From: Closterium sp. NIES-65
Lineage: Eukaryota > Streptophyta > Zygnematophyceae > Desmidiales > Closteriaceae
Reading direction: 5' to 3'
Length of the DNA stretch: 64,000 bases
Assembly: GCA_948144175.1 (NCBI GenBank)
Contig: CANXME010002579.1
Span: forward strand, 62,001-126,000
Positions 40,701-53,000 of this stretch are shown one piece after another. A program made the translations under genes and the position numbers. The notes under the pieces are model-generated. The model was given only the letters and a program-made list of their open reading frames with translations, was not told the DNA's origin and did no database searches. How positions within the stretch are numbered: the first letter of the stretch is position 1; each line of letters starts with the position of its first letter.

Positions 40701-43176
40701 GGCGGATGCCCTGTGCACGACTGAAGGCTCGCAGAAGGTCAGAGGAAAACTCTCCGCCTCTATCAGAGTGCACACGCAGAACAGGAAAGTCCGAGCCGAA
40801 ACTCTCTCTGAGCTGGAGACGAGCTGCGCGGATCTAGTAAATCAACACCTCAGTGACCTCACCCTTGCGGCGCAAGGGGAAGACTGTGGTGTAACGCGAG
40901 TATTCGTCAACCACCAGCAGGAAGTAACGCTCATGACCCTGTCCACGGACGCGGGCGGGGCCCCACACGTCCATGTGGAGAGTCTGCAGCGGAGCCTCTG
41001 TCGGAGGAAACTCGGAGGAGTGAGGAGCGGCGTGCTGCCGCCCCTCAACGCAGGGAACGCAGGTAGGGGCAGGCCCCGGAGGAAGAGGAGGGAGGGACCG
41101 GGGGAGACCATAGACAAGGACACGGGAGGCCATGCCTCGGAGACGAGGCAGGGAGGGGTGACCAAGGCGGTGGTGCTAGAGGAGAGTCTGGTGAAACAGG
41201 AGATGACACGAGCAGGGGGCGGACTCAAGACCAGACCTAGACGCTGCAGCAAACACGTGACCCAACGCAACTACCTGACCAGACACAGCAACTGGAGGAG
41301 ACTCGGTAGTCAGTGTGTACTGGCTCGACCCCGGCTGACGGGTAAATGTGGCCAAGTGTCGGCCCGTTCGAGCACATGTGCAGTGGGTCACTCGCTGACT
41401 CGCAGGAGTGAACTGGTCAACCCCTCCATCTTGTAGATCAGCACCACTCACTAAGTTCGTAGAGAACGAGGGGAGGTAAAGACCTGACAGGGTGCCAGAA
41501 GGGGGCCGCCGGACACGGTAAGAAAGTGGAGAAGTGGGCAAGGACAGGACCCCCAGAGGGGTCCGCCAGGGAGACTGCAACCGGCCGACTAAGCGACGTG
41601 AGTGTGGTGCGGTCTTGAAAGAAGGAGCGAGAAGCACCCGAGTCAAGGGTGAAGGTGTGCAAGGCCTGAGCCGACGTGGTAACTGAGAGAGCAGACTCAC
41701 CAGCACCTGGGGAAGCAGACTGACCAGCACCTGGAGCAGCAGACGCACTAGCACCTAGAGCAGCAACCTCACCAGCACCTAGAGCAGCAGCCTCAATGCC
41801 CGGGTCAGGCGGAACACACAGGTATTAGTCACCCTCATCACTAGTAGACACAACATACATGGCAGCAAGAATAGCATCATAATCAAGATCAAAGATAGCA
41901 ACCCCCGGCCTAAGCAGCTCGCCCCAGCAAGGGATCTCAGTGGCGTCAGGGAACTGGAGACGCCAGGCGTCCGTCAAGCAGCCGAAGCAGCGCTGGGTTG
42001 TGTGCGGGCCACCGCACGGCTCACCAGTGCGGTCGCCGGTACACAGGACGTAGGCACAAGGACCAGCACCCCCACCCCGGTGACGCGCAGCGTACCATTC
42101 ACGAAGCTGCTGGGGGGGCGGGGTGTCACGAGTGCGTTGCTGCTGCTGGCGCTGACCTCCACCGAAGCCGCCCCGCTGCACAGAGCCACCCCGACCAGCT
42201 CCACCGCCGCCGCCGCCACCGCCGCCACTGCCGCCACCGCTGCCTCCTCCGCTCCCACCGCCACCGCCGCCGCCGCCTCCACCGTCGCCACCGAGGCCCC
42301 CACCCCCGCCACCACTCCCACCGCCACCCCCACCCCCTCCGCCGCCTCCACCTCCACCGCCCCCGCCAGCCCCTCCAGCGCCCTTGCCCCCCTTGCCCTT
42401 GCCGTTGTGGCGTCTCCCGCTAGGGGCAGACGCAGCTCCGACCGACTCGGTGCCAACGAGGTCGACCGCAGCAGCAGAGGCAACAGAGGGCAGAAGGGGG
42501 GAGGGGGAGCACCCCTCAAAGAAGGGGGTACGAGGGTCACCACGAGAGGCTCCTACAGCGACTATACTTTTCTCAACTGCCAAGAGGCGCTCCTCGAAGA
42601 GGTCAACGGTGAGTGTGGTGGGGCAAACAGAGAGGAAGTGGTCCCTGACCGAGCGAAGGGAGTAAGGGAGCCGGGTGATTAGGTAGTAGAGGGTGATGTA
42701 CATGGGGGGGGGGGGGGGGGGGGGAGGTTCTTGGCGCAGAACTCAGCAGGAAGCGCAGCGCGGTAGCGGGTGTCACTACTGCGAAGGTGCGTAATGAGGT
42801 CACCGACTGTGGGAAAGGCGGCGAGGCCAGGGAACAGGTACGGCAGTATGAGGCGACTTAGGGCAGCAGTGGCAGGGGAAGAGTAGTGTGCAACTACAGC
42901 GTCGTACAAGGTCTTAGCACTCTTGTACTGACTAAATTGCGCGCGCTCAGTGGACGGCAAGTGACTACGCACAGCAAGACGGGCAGCAGCATCGCGTGTG
43001 GCCCACTTTGAGCGAACAGTGCTGTCAGCATCGGCAGCAGGGGCAGCAGAGGCGCTAGACGTGAGATCGAACAGTGAGAGACCGTCTTTCCTATCGCACT
43101 GCAGGAAAAGCTGCAGATCATCGACCCAGACCTCAAAGTCGATAGCCCGACCCACAGGTGAGAACACTAGGGGTGG
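34750..43176. repeat. Large inverted repeat formed by Copia-C and Copia-B
   Basis: 34750-38958 (plus) and 38959-43176 (minus) are diverged copies of the same gag-to-integrase region, facing each other tail to tail. The arms are about 4.2 kb with only a few bases between. Around 38935-38995 the arms give a near-perfect short palindrome centred on GTCTAGACTACGCTGCTAGT. Confidence 0.8.
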
Positions 43177-43219
43177 CAAAAGAGATGCAACATCATGCTG
43201 TACTCGAGAGGCGTGCGAA

Positions 43220-44772
43220 TCATATACTTAATCAATCACTTGCCCTCCCCCTTTATGTGATTTACTTACCAATCTCCCTACCCCCACTCCATCTCCCTTA
43301 GCCCCCGCCCCGCTCCCCCGCTTCCCTCCCACCACTGTCTGGTTCTCCAAGTCTTTATTTCTTAGTAACCCTTTCATTTCAGCTTCACCCATTCCCCCCA
43401 CCACTCGTTGTTCCCCTTCCTCCACTCCCTGTCTTCCAACAACCCTTCTACCGGATCACCTCATTCTTTCACCCCTTTTCAAAGTCCAAATTTCATGCGC
43501 TTGGCTCCATTTTCTAAGATGCTCGTTCTTTCTGTTGGTCCTTTTGCCCTGGTCCATGTTTGTCAGCTCTGTATGGCACTCTGCGGCTCCTCGTGTCCTT
43601 GTCTTCCAACCACACCCTCTCAACATTCAAATATGCTGAATTTGTTCTTGCAAGGTAGAACAGTATGGTAAGGCAACCAATCCAGGAAACATGGTGACTA
43701 ATATAGCTAGCTGCAACAACTTACGTGTTACCTGTAGTTGCTTGCTTGCAGTATCCATAGCAGGGACACAGTGTGGCTAGTACTAGGTTGGAAAAAGGCG
43801 TCCTCCTTTGTGCTTGGGCTGGCCACTGAAATCCATTGTTCATCCTCATTTTTGCCACCTCGACCTAAGATGATGATGCACTCCCTGGTTTGACCAGTTT
43901 ACTATGTTTACTGTGGTTTGAATGTTTTTATCACTGGGCTGCAAATGAAGAAGGACTAGGTGCAAATGCAAAAGGACTAGGTTGCAATGCAATGTGTTTG
44001 TATTGATTCCAGGATTCTAGTATGAATTTCTTCACGCTTTCAATAAAGGCCTTCTGCTATCATGTAGAGTAAGGCAGATTTGTTCTTCAGGGCACCTGCC
44101 CTTAGCTAAGCATCTCGTAGTTCTAGAAGCTTCACTAGGCAAGCATATATTCCCATAATCCTATACGGAGGTCGTTTGGTGAGGATGAGAAACGAGGCGA
44201 AATGCATGCCACGTACTCACCTTTTCGGGCAGCTAAATGGTGGATAGTGAATTAATCTCAGACGTCGACTGGAGTTCATCGGATGGCTTTCGGCTTTCTC
44301 TCACAGTTAGGGGGCAGCAGTGATACCGCGTCAACAATCCGAGTCGCTAGCGACGCCGCCCTCCCGTGACGCCTTCAAGTAATGGTTCATTTTTCTGAAC
44401 CAGCCCGTTTCAGTCAGTAGCTTTCGGACATAGCATCGAGTAAAATATGTAGGCATAACATCGACTTCGCGCTAGATATAATATGGTGGAAAGGCATGGA
44501 TTTATCGATCAGCAATTTTGAAGCAGGGGTACACTTTTCACATTTCATGGACCATTCTTCTCGACTGCCCATAAAATCGGCGCTGATATTCAGCCGAGAC
44601 GCGTCCCTCGTCGACCAGACCAGACCAAAATGTCGGCGCTTCGCCTGAGGTTTGATGAGGGAGGAACATCTGGGGGCAAAAAAATCGAGAATAAATTGGG
44701 GCTGGAAATCCAGTCCATTCATTCACTTCCAAGCGTCGTTTCGAGGTTCAGTTCACTCCCCACCCCTTCACC
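43220..44772. other. Noncoding 5' flank of the Asp/His-rich gene, copy 2
   Basis: Near-identical to 6821-8375. A pyrimidine-rich stretch and spacer; no gene recognised. Confidence 0.5.
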
Positions 44773-45099
44773 ATGGCTTCTATGAAGCTCCTCGCTCTTC
44801 TGATCGCGATTTCCGCGATTTTGGTCGCCCTGCTTGCGCCCTCCGCTTATGCGGAGTCCAGCGCCGTCGCCACTTCAGGTGGGTACCGTCATTCCGCTGC
44901 TGTGACTTACGTCAAAGCGTTTGCTATTCATTTTTTGTTCGTTTGTTGTTTGCTCGTTTGTTTCTATTCCAAAATGTGCAAATTCTGACTCTCGCCACGC
45001 GTTTTATTTCAGGATCCGCGTCAGCTCTCACCACAAGGCGCTTCTTGGGCGACGACCACGACGACGACGATGATGATGACGATCACCACGACCACGACG

Positions 45100-45133
<34 letters not shown>

Positions 45134-45575
45134 CGACCACCATCACCACCACGAGAAGAAGGAGAAGAAACCCAAGAAGAAGCTGACGTGCATTGAGAAG
45201 TACAAGATCAAATACGCCAAGTGCGAGGAGAAGGAGGAGAAGTGCGAGGCGAAGGCGGCGAATGCGGACGAGAAGGAGGTCTGCGAGGCGCAGTCGACGG
45301 TGTGCGAGCGCAAGGCGTACAAGTCGTTCAAGAACTGCAAGTATGGCAAGTGGGGGTGCAAGGACTGGTGCCTGTACCGCCGCCGCCAGTGCCTCAAGTG
45401 GTACAAGGCGCCGATGTGCGAGGAGAAGTACGAGAAGTGCGCCGAGTCGTGCAAGCCCAAGCCGAAGAAGGAGGAGAAGCCCAAGAAGGAGAAGAAGAAG
45501 GAGCACCACCACGACCATGACCACGACGACGACGATCATCACGACCACGACGACGACGACCACCACGACGACTAG
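44773..45575 (+). CDS. Secreted Asp/His-rich, 12-cysteine protein, copy 2
   Basis: Exons 44773-44878 and 45013-45575 encode the same 222-residue protein as 8376-9178: signal peptide, Asp/His arm, 12-Cys Lys/Glu core, Asp/His tail. By eye the coding sequence differs from copy 1 at two bases. One is silent, and the other changes an Ala to Thr just after the intron (SALATRR becomes SALTTRR). The near-absence of change, the intact intron and the intact long Asp/His tracts mean that the two copies are very recent, allelic, or an assembly duplicate. The function is unknown, and metal or mineral binding is inferred from composition. Confidence 0.82.
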
Positions 45576-46246
45576 ATGACGCTTTTTGAAACGATCCCCG
45601 TGATTGCACGCCTGACGGATTCCCGTGGTAGTAATTAACTCGCGGCGAGTTCCCGAGGGTGCGATGAGCCACGACGAACAACCTCACAAGAAGGACTTGC
45701 AGGAACCTCCTGGATTCACGGGAATTTCTTTTTGAAGACTCGAGGTTGAAGCTGTGAATGCGAGGGGGGCATAACCTCTTGTTATGCTTCTTTGCGCGTT
45801 CGGCTGCTGCGTTTGTTTTTCTTTCTTCCTCTTGGGTAGGTTGCACTGTTCGCCTGTGCGTCGCGTGGATACGTTGGCAGGCTCGAGTGGCCTGGGCTTT
45901 TCTATGGGAGAAGGGTAGAATTGGGCTTTTCCTAGGGAGGGGATAGTGAGGGTTGATTGGAGTCTGGGGGTGTTTATCATGAGGTCCAAGTAGGGAAATA
46001 ATGTTGTGTGTCCATTCAAAAGTCATCTTGCTGCTCTCCATCCCTCATTTTTTATCATCCTCATCATTCTCTTGAATCTCAACCTGCTAACAACTACCGG
46101 TAACCTCCTTCCACTGGTTACCCCTTCTTTCCTTCCTGTCCTTCCCCAATAGGGTTGTATCAATGCCACATTACGAAAAACGCCTAAAATATCCACATAG
46201 GTTATCTCCTTGCCTTATCCACATACGGTACAAGGTGTATCATGTA
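45576..46246. other. Spacer between convergent genes, copy 2
   Basis: Near-identical to 9179-9849. Nothing recognised. Confidence 0.5.
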
Positions 46247-49200
46247 TCATCTCCTTGTCTTATCGAGTACCTCTATATGGGACTTGGGAATACCATGCAC
46301 GTCTACTAGCAGCCGAGCCAGTTGATCCAACACGCCTCCCTGAATCAGCACCTCGTGCTGCCCCTTCTTGCCTGTATGGAAGCATGAACGAGTGCATGGA
46401 TGCGTGCATGGGTGCATGGATGGGTGATGCGTGCATGGGTGCATGGATGGGTGATGCGTGCATGGGTGCATGGATGGGTGATGCGTGCATGGGTGCATGG
46501 ACGAGTACATGGGTGCATGGACGAGTACATGGGAGCATGGACGAGTACATGGGTGCATGAATGGTGAGAGAAGAGCGGGAGAGCAGGGAAGCATACACCT
46601 GCTGCAGCCGAACCCACCCATCTGTTGCAATGCAACGAAAGCCCACCTTACACACCTGAACCGCCTGGCAGACCAACAAAGCCCTGCCACCTGTTACCCC
46701 TGCTAGCCACCACCGTATCTGCCAGCCCTCCCACCTGGAGCAGCAAATCCCACCTGGCACTTCAGCCACTAAGGTGCTCGAGGCGAACTTCCTCTGCAGC
46801 TCAGCAGCCAGCGGCTCAGCCTCCATCAGATAAGCCTCCACCAGCCCCGACACCCCTGCTACCCCCATCTGCTGCAACACAACCCATCTGGCACTTCAGC
46901 AACCCATGTGCTTGAGGCAAACTTCCTCTGCAGCCAGCGGTTCAGCCTCAATTAGAGTAGCCCCTTGGTGCCTGCTACCCCTGTACCTGTTAGCCCTCTC
47001 ACCAATAAGAACCCACCTGGCACTTCAGCAACTGACGTGATCGAGGCGAACTTCCTCTGCAGCTCAGCAGCCAGCGGCTCAGCCTCCACCAGATAAGCCT
47101 CCAGCCCTGCCACCCGCCTGCCCTCCTATCTACAGAGCCCAGCCCACCTGGTAGTTCCGCGACTGACGTGCTCGAAGCAAACTTCCTCTGCAGCTCAGCA
47201 GCCAGAGGTTCAGCCTCCACCAGGTAAGCCTCGAGCCCCGACACGCGCGTCACCTTCTTGTTGCCCTGCCGCCGTTAATGTAGCCCCTTGGTGCCTGTTA
47301 GCCGTGTTAACCCTGTTACCACTTTTACCCCTGCACCTGTTGGCCCCAGTGACTAACATACCCTGTTAGCCCTCACGCACACCTGCTAAACCCAAAACCC
47401 GCGTGGCACTTCAGCCATTGATGTGCTCGAAGCAAACTTCCTCTGCAGCTGAGCAGCGAGAGGCTCAGCCTCCACCAGATAAGCCTCCAGCCTCGACACG
47501 CGCGTCACCTTCTTGTTGCCCTGCCGCCTCTCCACCAGAATCTGCACCGGCACCAACCCTCCCTTGCGCACGATGCTTTTCCCTATAGAAGCTCTCTCCA
47601 CCCTGTGATGCGCCTGGATGCGCTTCACTATAGTCGGACCCAGTTCCCGCTTGTGGCATTCCGTGGGGTACGTGGCGCCCTTTTTTATCGCGCCTTTGTA
47701 CAGTGCGTCGCAGAGCGGTGCGTCGAGGATGACTATAGAGGGGTCGGAAGGCTTTGTGAGAGCAGCCTCGCGGGCAGCCGAGGGGGAGTAGTAGGCGTGT
47801 GGGTCGAGCCCTCCGGCTTCGAAAATGGCTGACACGTGGTGGGTAGGTTTCAATACCTCCTCTACTGTCAGCCCTCCACTGCTGCTGCTGCCGCTACCGC
47901 TGCTGCTGGTGGTTGTGGTGGTGGTGGCGGTGGTGGTCGGTGCTCCAGGTGCGGCTGGGGATGCGTCAAGGGTTGCAGCAGCAGGGGTCTGGGCGGGCTT
48001 GTTTGTCTTGTCTGGCGTGAAGGCAATGAGGGTCGGGTGGCGGTAGTTGACAGCGGAGAGGATGAACTCCTTTCGGTGCTTGTCCTCCTTGCCGCTTATC
48101 TGGGAGGGCAACGAACAAGGGGGTGGGGGTGGGGGATGGCAGTGTATGAGTGCAATAGAAGCGATGATGCCACAGGTTGTTGACAGCAGAGAGGATGAAC
48201 TCCTTTCGGTGGTTGCCCTCCTTGCCGCTTATCTGAGGGGGGGGGGGGGTAATGGGAAGAGGTATATAGATTTGTGCAGTGGGAAGGGCGGAAAGGAAGG
48301 GGTGGGTACATGCTATTGGCGGATAAAGACAGAGAGGATGAACTCCTTTCGGTGCTTGTCCTCCTTGCCGCATATCTGTGAGGGGGGAGGGAAGGGAGAA
48401 GATAGATGAGTGCATCGAAAGTAGTGATGGGTGCAAGGGAAGGGAAGGGTCGGGTGGCGGTAGCCTGTACAATGGGAAGGGTCGGGTGGCGGTAGCCTGT
48501 AGGAAATGGCAGGCAGAGAGGATGAACTCCTTTCGGTGCTTGTCCTCCTTGCCGCATATCTGGGAGGGGGGGAGGGGAGGGTAGATGGGTCCAATGGGGA
48601 GGGTTGGGTGGTACAGGTGGGAACATGCCATGGGTGGTTGATAGCAATGTTGATGGTACTTCTGAGAATTCTCAAAAGTACCTTCAATGGGGAGGGTTGG
48701 GTGGTACAGGTGGGAACATGCCATGGGTGGTTGATAGCAGAGGAGATGAACTCCTTCAGGTGCTTATCCTACTTGACGCATACATCAGGGGGCAGGCAGG
48801 CAAGAAGCTTTCCCCTGAATGTCACTCACTCTCACAATCCCTCACTCTCACTCACTCACTCACTCACTCACCAGCCCCTCAACCGCCTTGGCATGCAGCC
48901 ACTCATACTCACACGCTCTCTCACACTCACACTCCCTCCCTCACGCACTCACCAGCCCATCAACGGCCTTGGCATGCAGCCACTTGCTCAGCTTCTTGTG
49001 AGACGACCTCTTGATGTCCACTGTTGTGCCGGGCGGCCGACATGGCAGCACATGATTGGACCTGCCAGCCATGCACGTGGTGGTGGGAGAGCATCAGGGT
49101 ATCACATGATTCACGTGTCATGCGCCTTGTGTCAGACACATGGCAGCACGTGAATGGACCTGCCGTGCAATGCGTGGTGGTGGGAAAGCATCAGGGTATG

Positions 49201-49656
49201 ACATGATTCGCATGCCATGGGCCTCGTGTTGGACCTGCCGTGCAGGGGGGGTGGAAGGGAGGGAGGGGCAAGCAAGGCAATCTTTCACGGAGAACCAACA
49301 TGGGATAGCTAGCACACTCTGGTAACCAACAACCCAAGCTGCCGAGGAATGTGAGATATCCCCTTAAAGCCTCACAACATGAGACAGCCTTTCAGGCGCC
49401 TCTCTTCAGGGGGAGGTTACCAGAGTGTGCTAGCTCCCAGTGGCAGGTGGGAGAAGTTGAAAGAGACGGAGAGGGCCTGCAGCAGACGCTGGTGCGCTTG
49501 CTAACCGCGAGTGAAGACGACGCAGGAGACAGCGATCCAACAGCTCATCCATCTGTTCTGCTGCCATTGCCACCTGAGAGGAAGGTTACCAGAGGGAGGT
49601 TACCAGAGGAAGGTTACCAGAGGGAGGTTACCAGAGGGAGGTTACCAGAGGGAGGT

Positions 49657-49749
<93 letters not shown>

Positions 49750-50037
49750 CAAAGGGAGCGTACCAGAGGGTGCTAGCTCCCAGCGGCAGGTGGGAGGGCT
49801 TGACAGAGACGGAGAGCCTGCAGCAGACAGCGATCCAATAGCTCATCCATCTGAGCCGGTGTCAATGCCACCGCTGCTGCTGTTTCTGCTGGTGCTGGTG
49901 CGGTTTCCTCTGCAGCAGCTGCTGCTTTTTGTTCCCCCTCGCTGCCCCCAACAGCGCCAACAGAATTATTATTACCAGCAGCAGCAGTGTCACGTATTCC
50001 CAGATGCTGCAGAGATTCTGACAGGTGCTCTGATGAA

Positions 50038-50069
<32 letters not shown>

Positions 50070-53000
50070 TGCTGCTGCCCCCTCCTCCATCACCGCACCT
50101 GCCTCTCCCTCCTCATCGCCCCTCCCCTCACCTCGCCCGGCCTCACCCTCCCCCCCTCCAGTCCCAGTAGCACCCAAATCGTCATCAGGTGAATCATCAG
50201 GCGAATCTTCAGGTGCTGCTCCCTCTGACGGAACAGGCTCGGCATCAGGGTCGGGCACAACCAGGTCTGGCAGGAAGCCCTTGTTCGGCACATAAGAGCC
50301 CTCTGCTGTCTCCCTGTGGGCGCGGTGGGGAAGTGGGGGCGTCAAGTGGTGGTGCTCCATTTGGAGGAGAAGAGCAGGCGTGGCATCAGAATCGGGGAGG
50401 CGTCTCCCTGTGGGCGTGGGTTGGTGCGGAAGAGAAAGGGATTGCACAAGCGTTGAGCATGAGAGCAGGAGAACAAGCAGCGCACAGACAGGCACGACCA
50501 GGTCCGGCAAGAAGCCCTTGTTTGGGACGTACGAGCCCTCTGCCATCTCATACTGTGAGTGGGGATTGGGGTGGATTTCATACTGAGTGCAGTAGTATTG
50601 GGACACATGTGGGGTTGCTGACCAAAGTAAGTCATGGCAATAGTGGGTGATTCGAAGGAGCTTCCCTCTCATGCCTGCTCTCACGGCCTCTCATATGAGC
50701 AGATACAAAGAGAGAGTGGGTGGGCATGCTGTGCTGACCAGAGCGAGTCGCGGTAGTAGTGGGTGACTCGGAGGAGCTTCCCTCTCATGCCTGCTCTCAT
50801 GACCTCTCGTGTGAGCGGACAGCGAAAGAGTGGGTGGGAATTGAATTGACACCACAAGGAGGATGTGAGTGGACAGAGAGAGTAGAGTAAGGTGGAATGC
50901 GGTGCTGACCAGAGCGAGTCGCGGTAGTAGTGGGTGATTCGGAGGAGCTTCCCTCTCATGCCGGCTCTCACAGCCTCCGCACTGCCCACCATCGTTATGC
51001 CCACCTGCGTGCATGGGCATGGCGAATGGTGGAGTGGAAACACATGCACATGCGGACGGATGGGATGGGGTGAGATAAGACATATGAGATGAGAGAATGC
51101 ATGCCGGCTCTCACGGCCTCTGCTGCACTGCCCACCATAGTTATGCCCACCTGGTGTGCATGGGACATGGTACACATGCACATGCATACATGGGATATGG
51201 TGCACATGCACATGCATATATGGGATATGGTGCACATGCACATGCATATATGGGATATGGTGCACATGCACATGCATATATGGGATATGGTGCACATGCA
51301 CATGCATATATGGGATATGGTGCACATGCACATGCATATATGGGATATGGTGCACATGCACATGCATATATGGGACATGGTGCACATGCACATGCATATA
51401 TGGGACATGGTGCACATGCACATGCATATATGGGACATGGTGCACATGCAAATGCATATATGGGATACGGTACATAGACATGAGCACAAGGGCGAACACC
51501 TGTTCGGTTCGCCTCGAACGTGTTTTTTTTGCTTAAATTGTTCGCCGAACAGTGTTCGATGTTCGCCCGAACACGTTCGTGTTCGGGCCGCTGCTGCAAT
51601 TTGCCCCGCGACGAACACGAACGTGTTCGAGGTTCGCCCGAACACACCTTCACAGGCGAACGGCGAACACGTGTTTTTGCTTAAAGTGTTCGCCGAACCG
51701 AACTTCGGTTCGGCAAACGGATGTGTTCGTCTAGGGGTGAACACGAACATGTTCGTGTTCGCCCCTTGCTCATCCCTAACGGTACACATGCACATGCATA
51801 TATGGGATATGGTGCACATGCACATGCATATATGGGATATGGTGCACATGCACATGCATATGTGGGATATGGTGCACATGCATAAATGGGATATGGTACA
51901 CATGCACATGCATATATGGGATATGGTGCACATGCACATGCATATATGGGATATGGTGCACATGCACATGCATTTATGGGATCTGTGGTGCACATGCACA
52001 TGCATATATGGGATATGTGGTGCACATGCACATGCATATATGGGATATGGTGCACATGCACATGCATATATGGGATATGGTGCACATGCACATGCATATA
52101 TGGGATATGGTGCACATGCACATGCATATATGGGATATGGTGCACATGCACATGCATATATGGGATATGGTGCACATGCACATGCATATATGGGATATGG
52201 TGCACATGCATATATGGGATATGGTGCACATGCACATGCATATATGGGATATGATGCACATGCACATGCATATATGGGACATGGTGCACATGCACATGCA
52301 TATATGGGATATGGTGCACATGCACATGCATATATGGGATATGGTGCACATGCACATGCATATATGGGATATGGTGCACATGCACATGCATATATGGGAT
52401 ATGGTGCACATGCACATGCATATATGGGATATGGTGCACATGCACATGCATATATGGGATATGGTGCACATGCACATGCATATATGGTACATGGTGCACA
52501 TGCACATGCATATATGGGATATGGTGCACATGCACATGCATATATGGGATATGGTGCACATGCACATGCACATATGGGATATGGTGCACATGCACATGCA
52601 TATATGGGATATGGTGCACATGCACATGCATATATGGGATATGATGCACATGCACATGCATATATGGGATATGGTGCACATGCACATGCATATATGGGAT
52701 ATGGTGCACATGCACATGCATATATGGGATATGGTGCACATGCACATGCATATATGGGATATGGTGCACATGCACATGCATATATGGGATATGGTGCACA
52801 TGCACATGCAGATATGGGATATGGTGCACATGCACATGCATATATGGGATATGGTGCACATGCACATGCACATATGGGATATGGTGCACATGCACATGCA
52901 AATATGGGATATGGTGCACATGCACATGCATATATGGGATATGGTGCACATGCACATGCATATATGGGATATGGTGCACATGCACATGCATATATGGGAT

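Larger units (their letters stand above)
31854..43176 (-). mobile_element. Copia-B, Ty1/Copia element (minus) interrupted by Copia-C
   Basis: The 3' LTR is at 31854-31978 (125 bp). RNase H and RT run through about 32480-33600. Copia-C then occupies 33608-38958. Minus-strand integrase-RT linker, integrase, protease, zinc motif, glycine tract and gag of the same family follow from 38959 to 43176. The gag meets the second copy of the 4.3-kb block almost exactly at its start codon, so no 5' LTR is present. That 38959-43176 belongs to the same insertion as 31854-33607 is inferred from orientation, family and which domains each part holds. A broken fossil with several breaks, inserted in Copia-A. 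Confidence 0.72.
43177..47490. repeat. 4.3-kb duplicated block, copy 2
   Basis: The partner of 6780-11066. The left edge joins Copia-B gag directly, with no LTR or target-site duplication. The right edge runs uninterrupted into the rest of eIF2D exon 8. It starts with the SmF exon 5 echo, here more diverged than the rest of the block. Confidence 0.93.
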
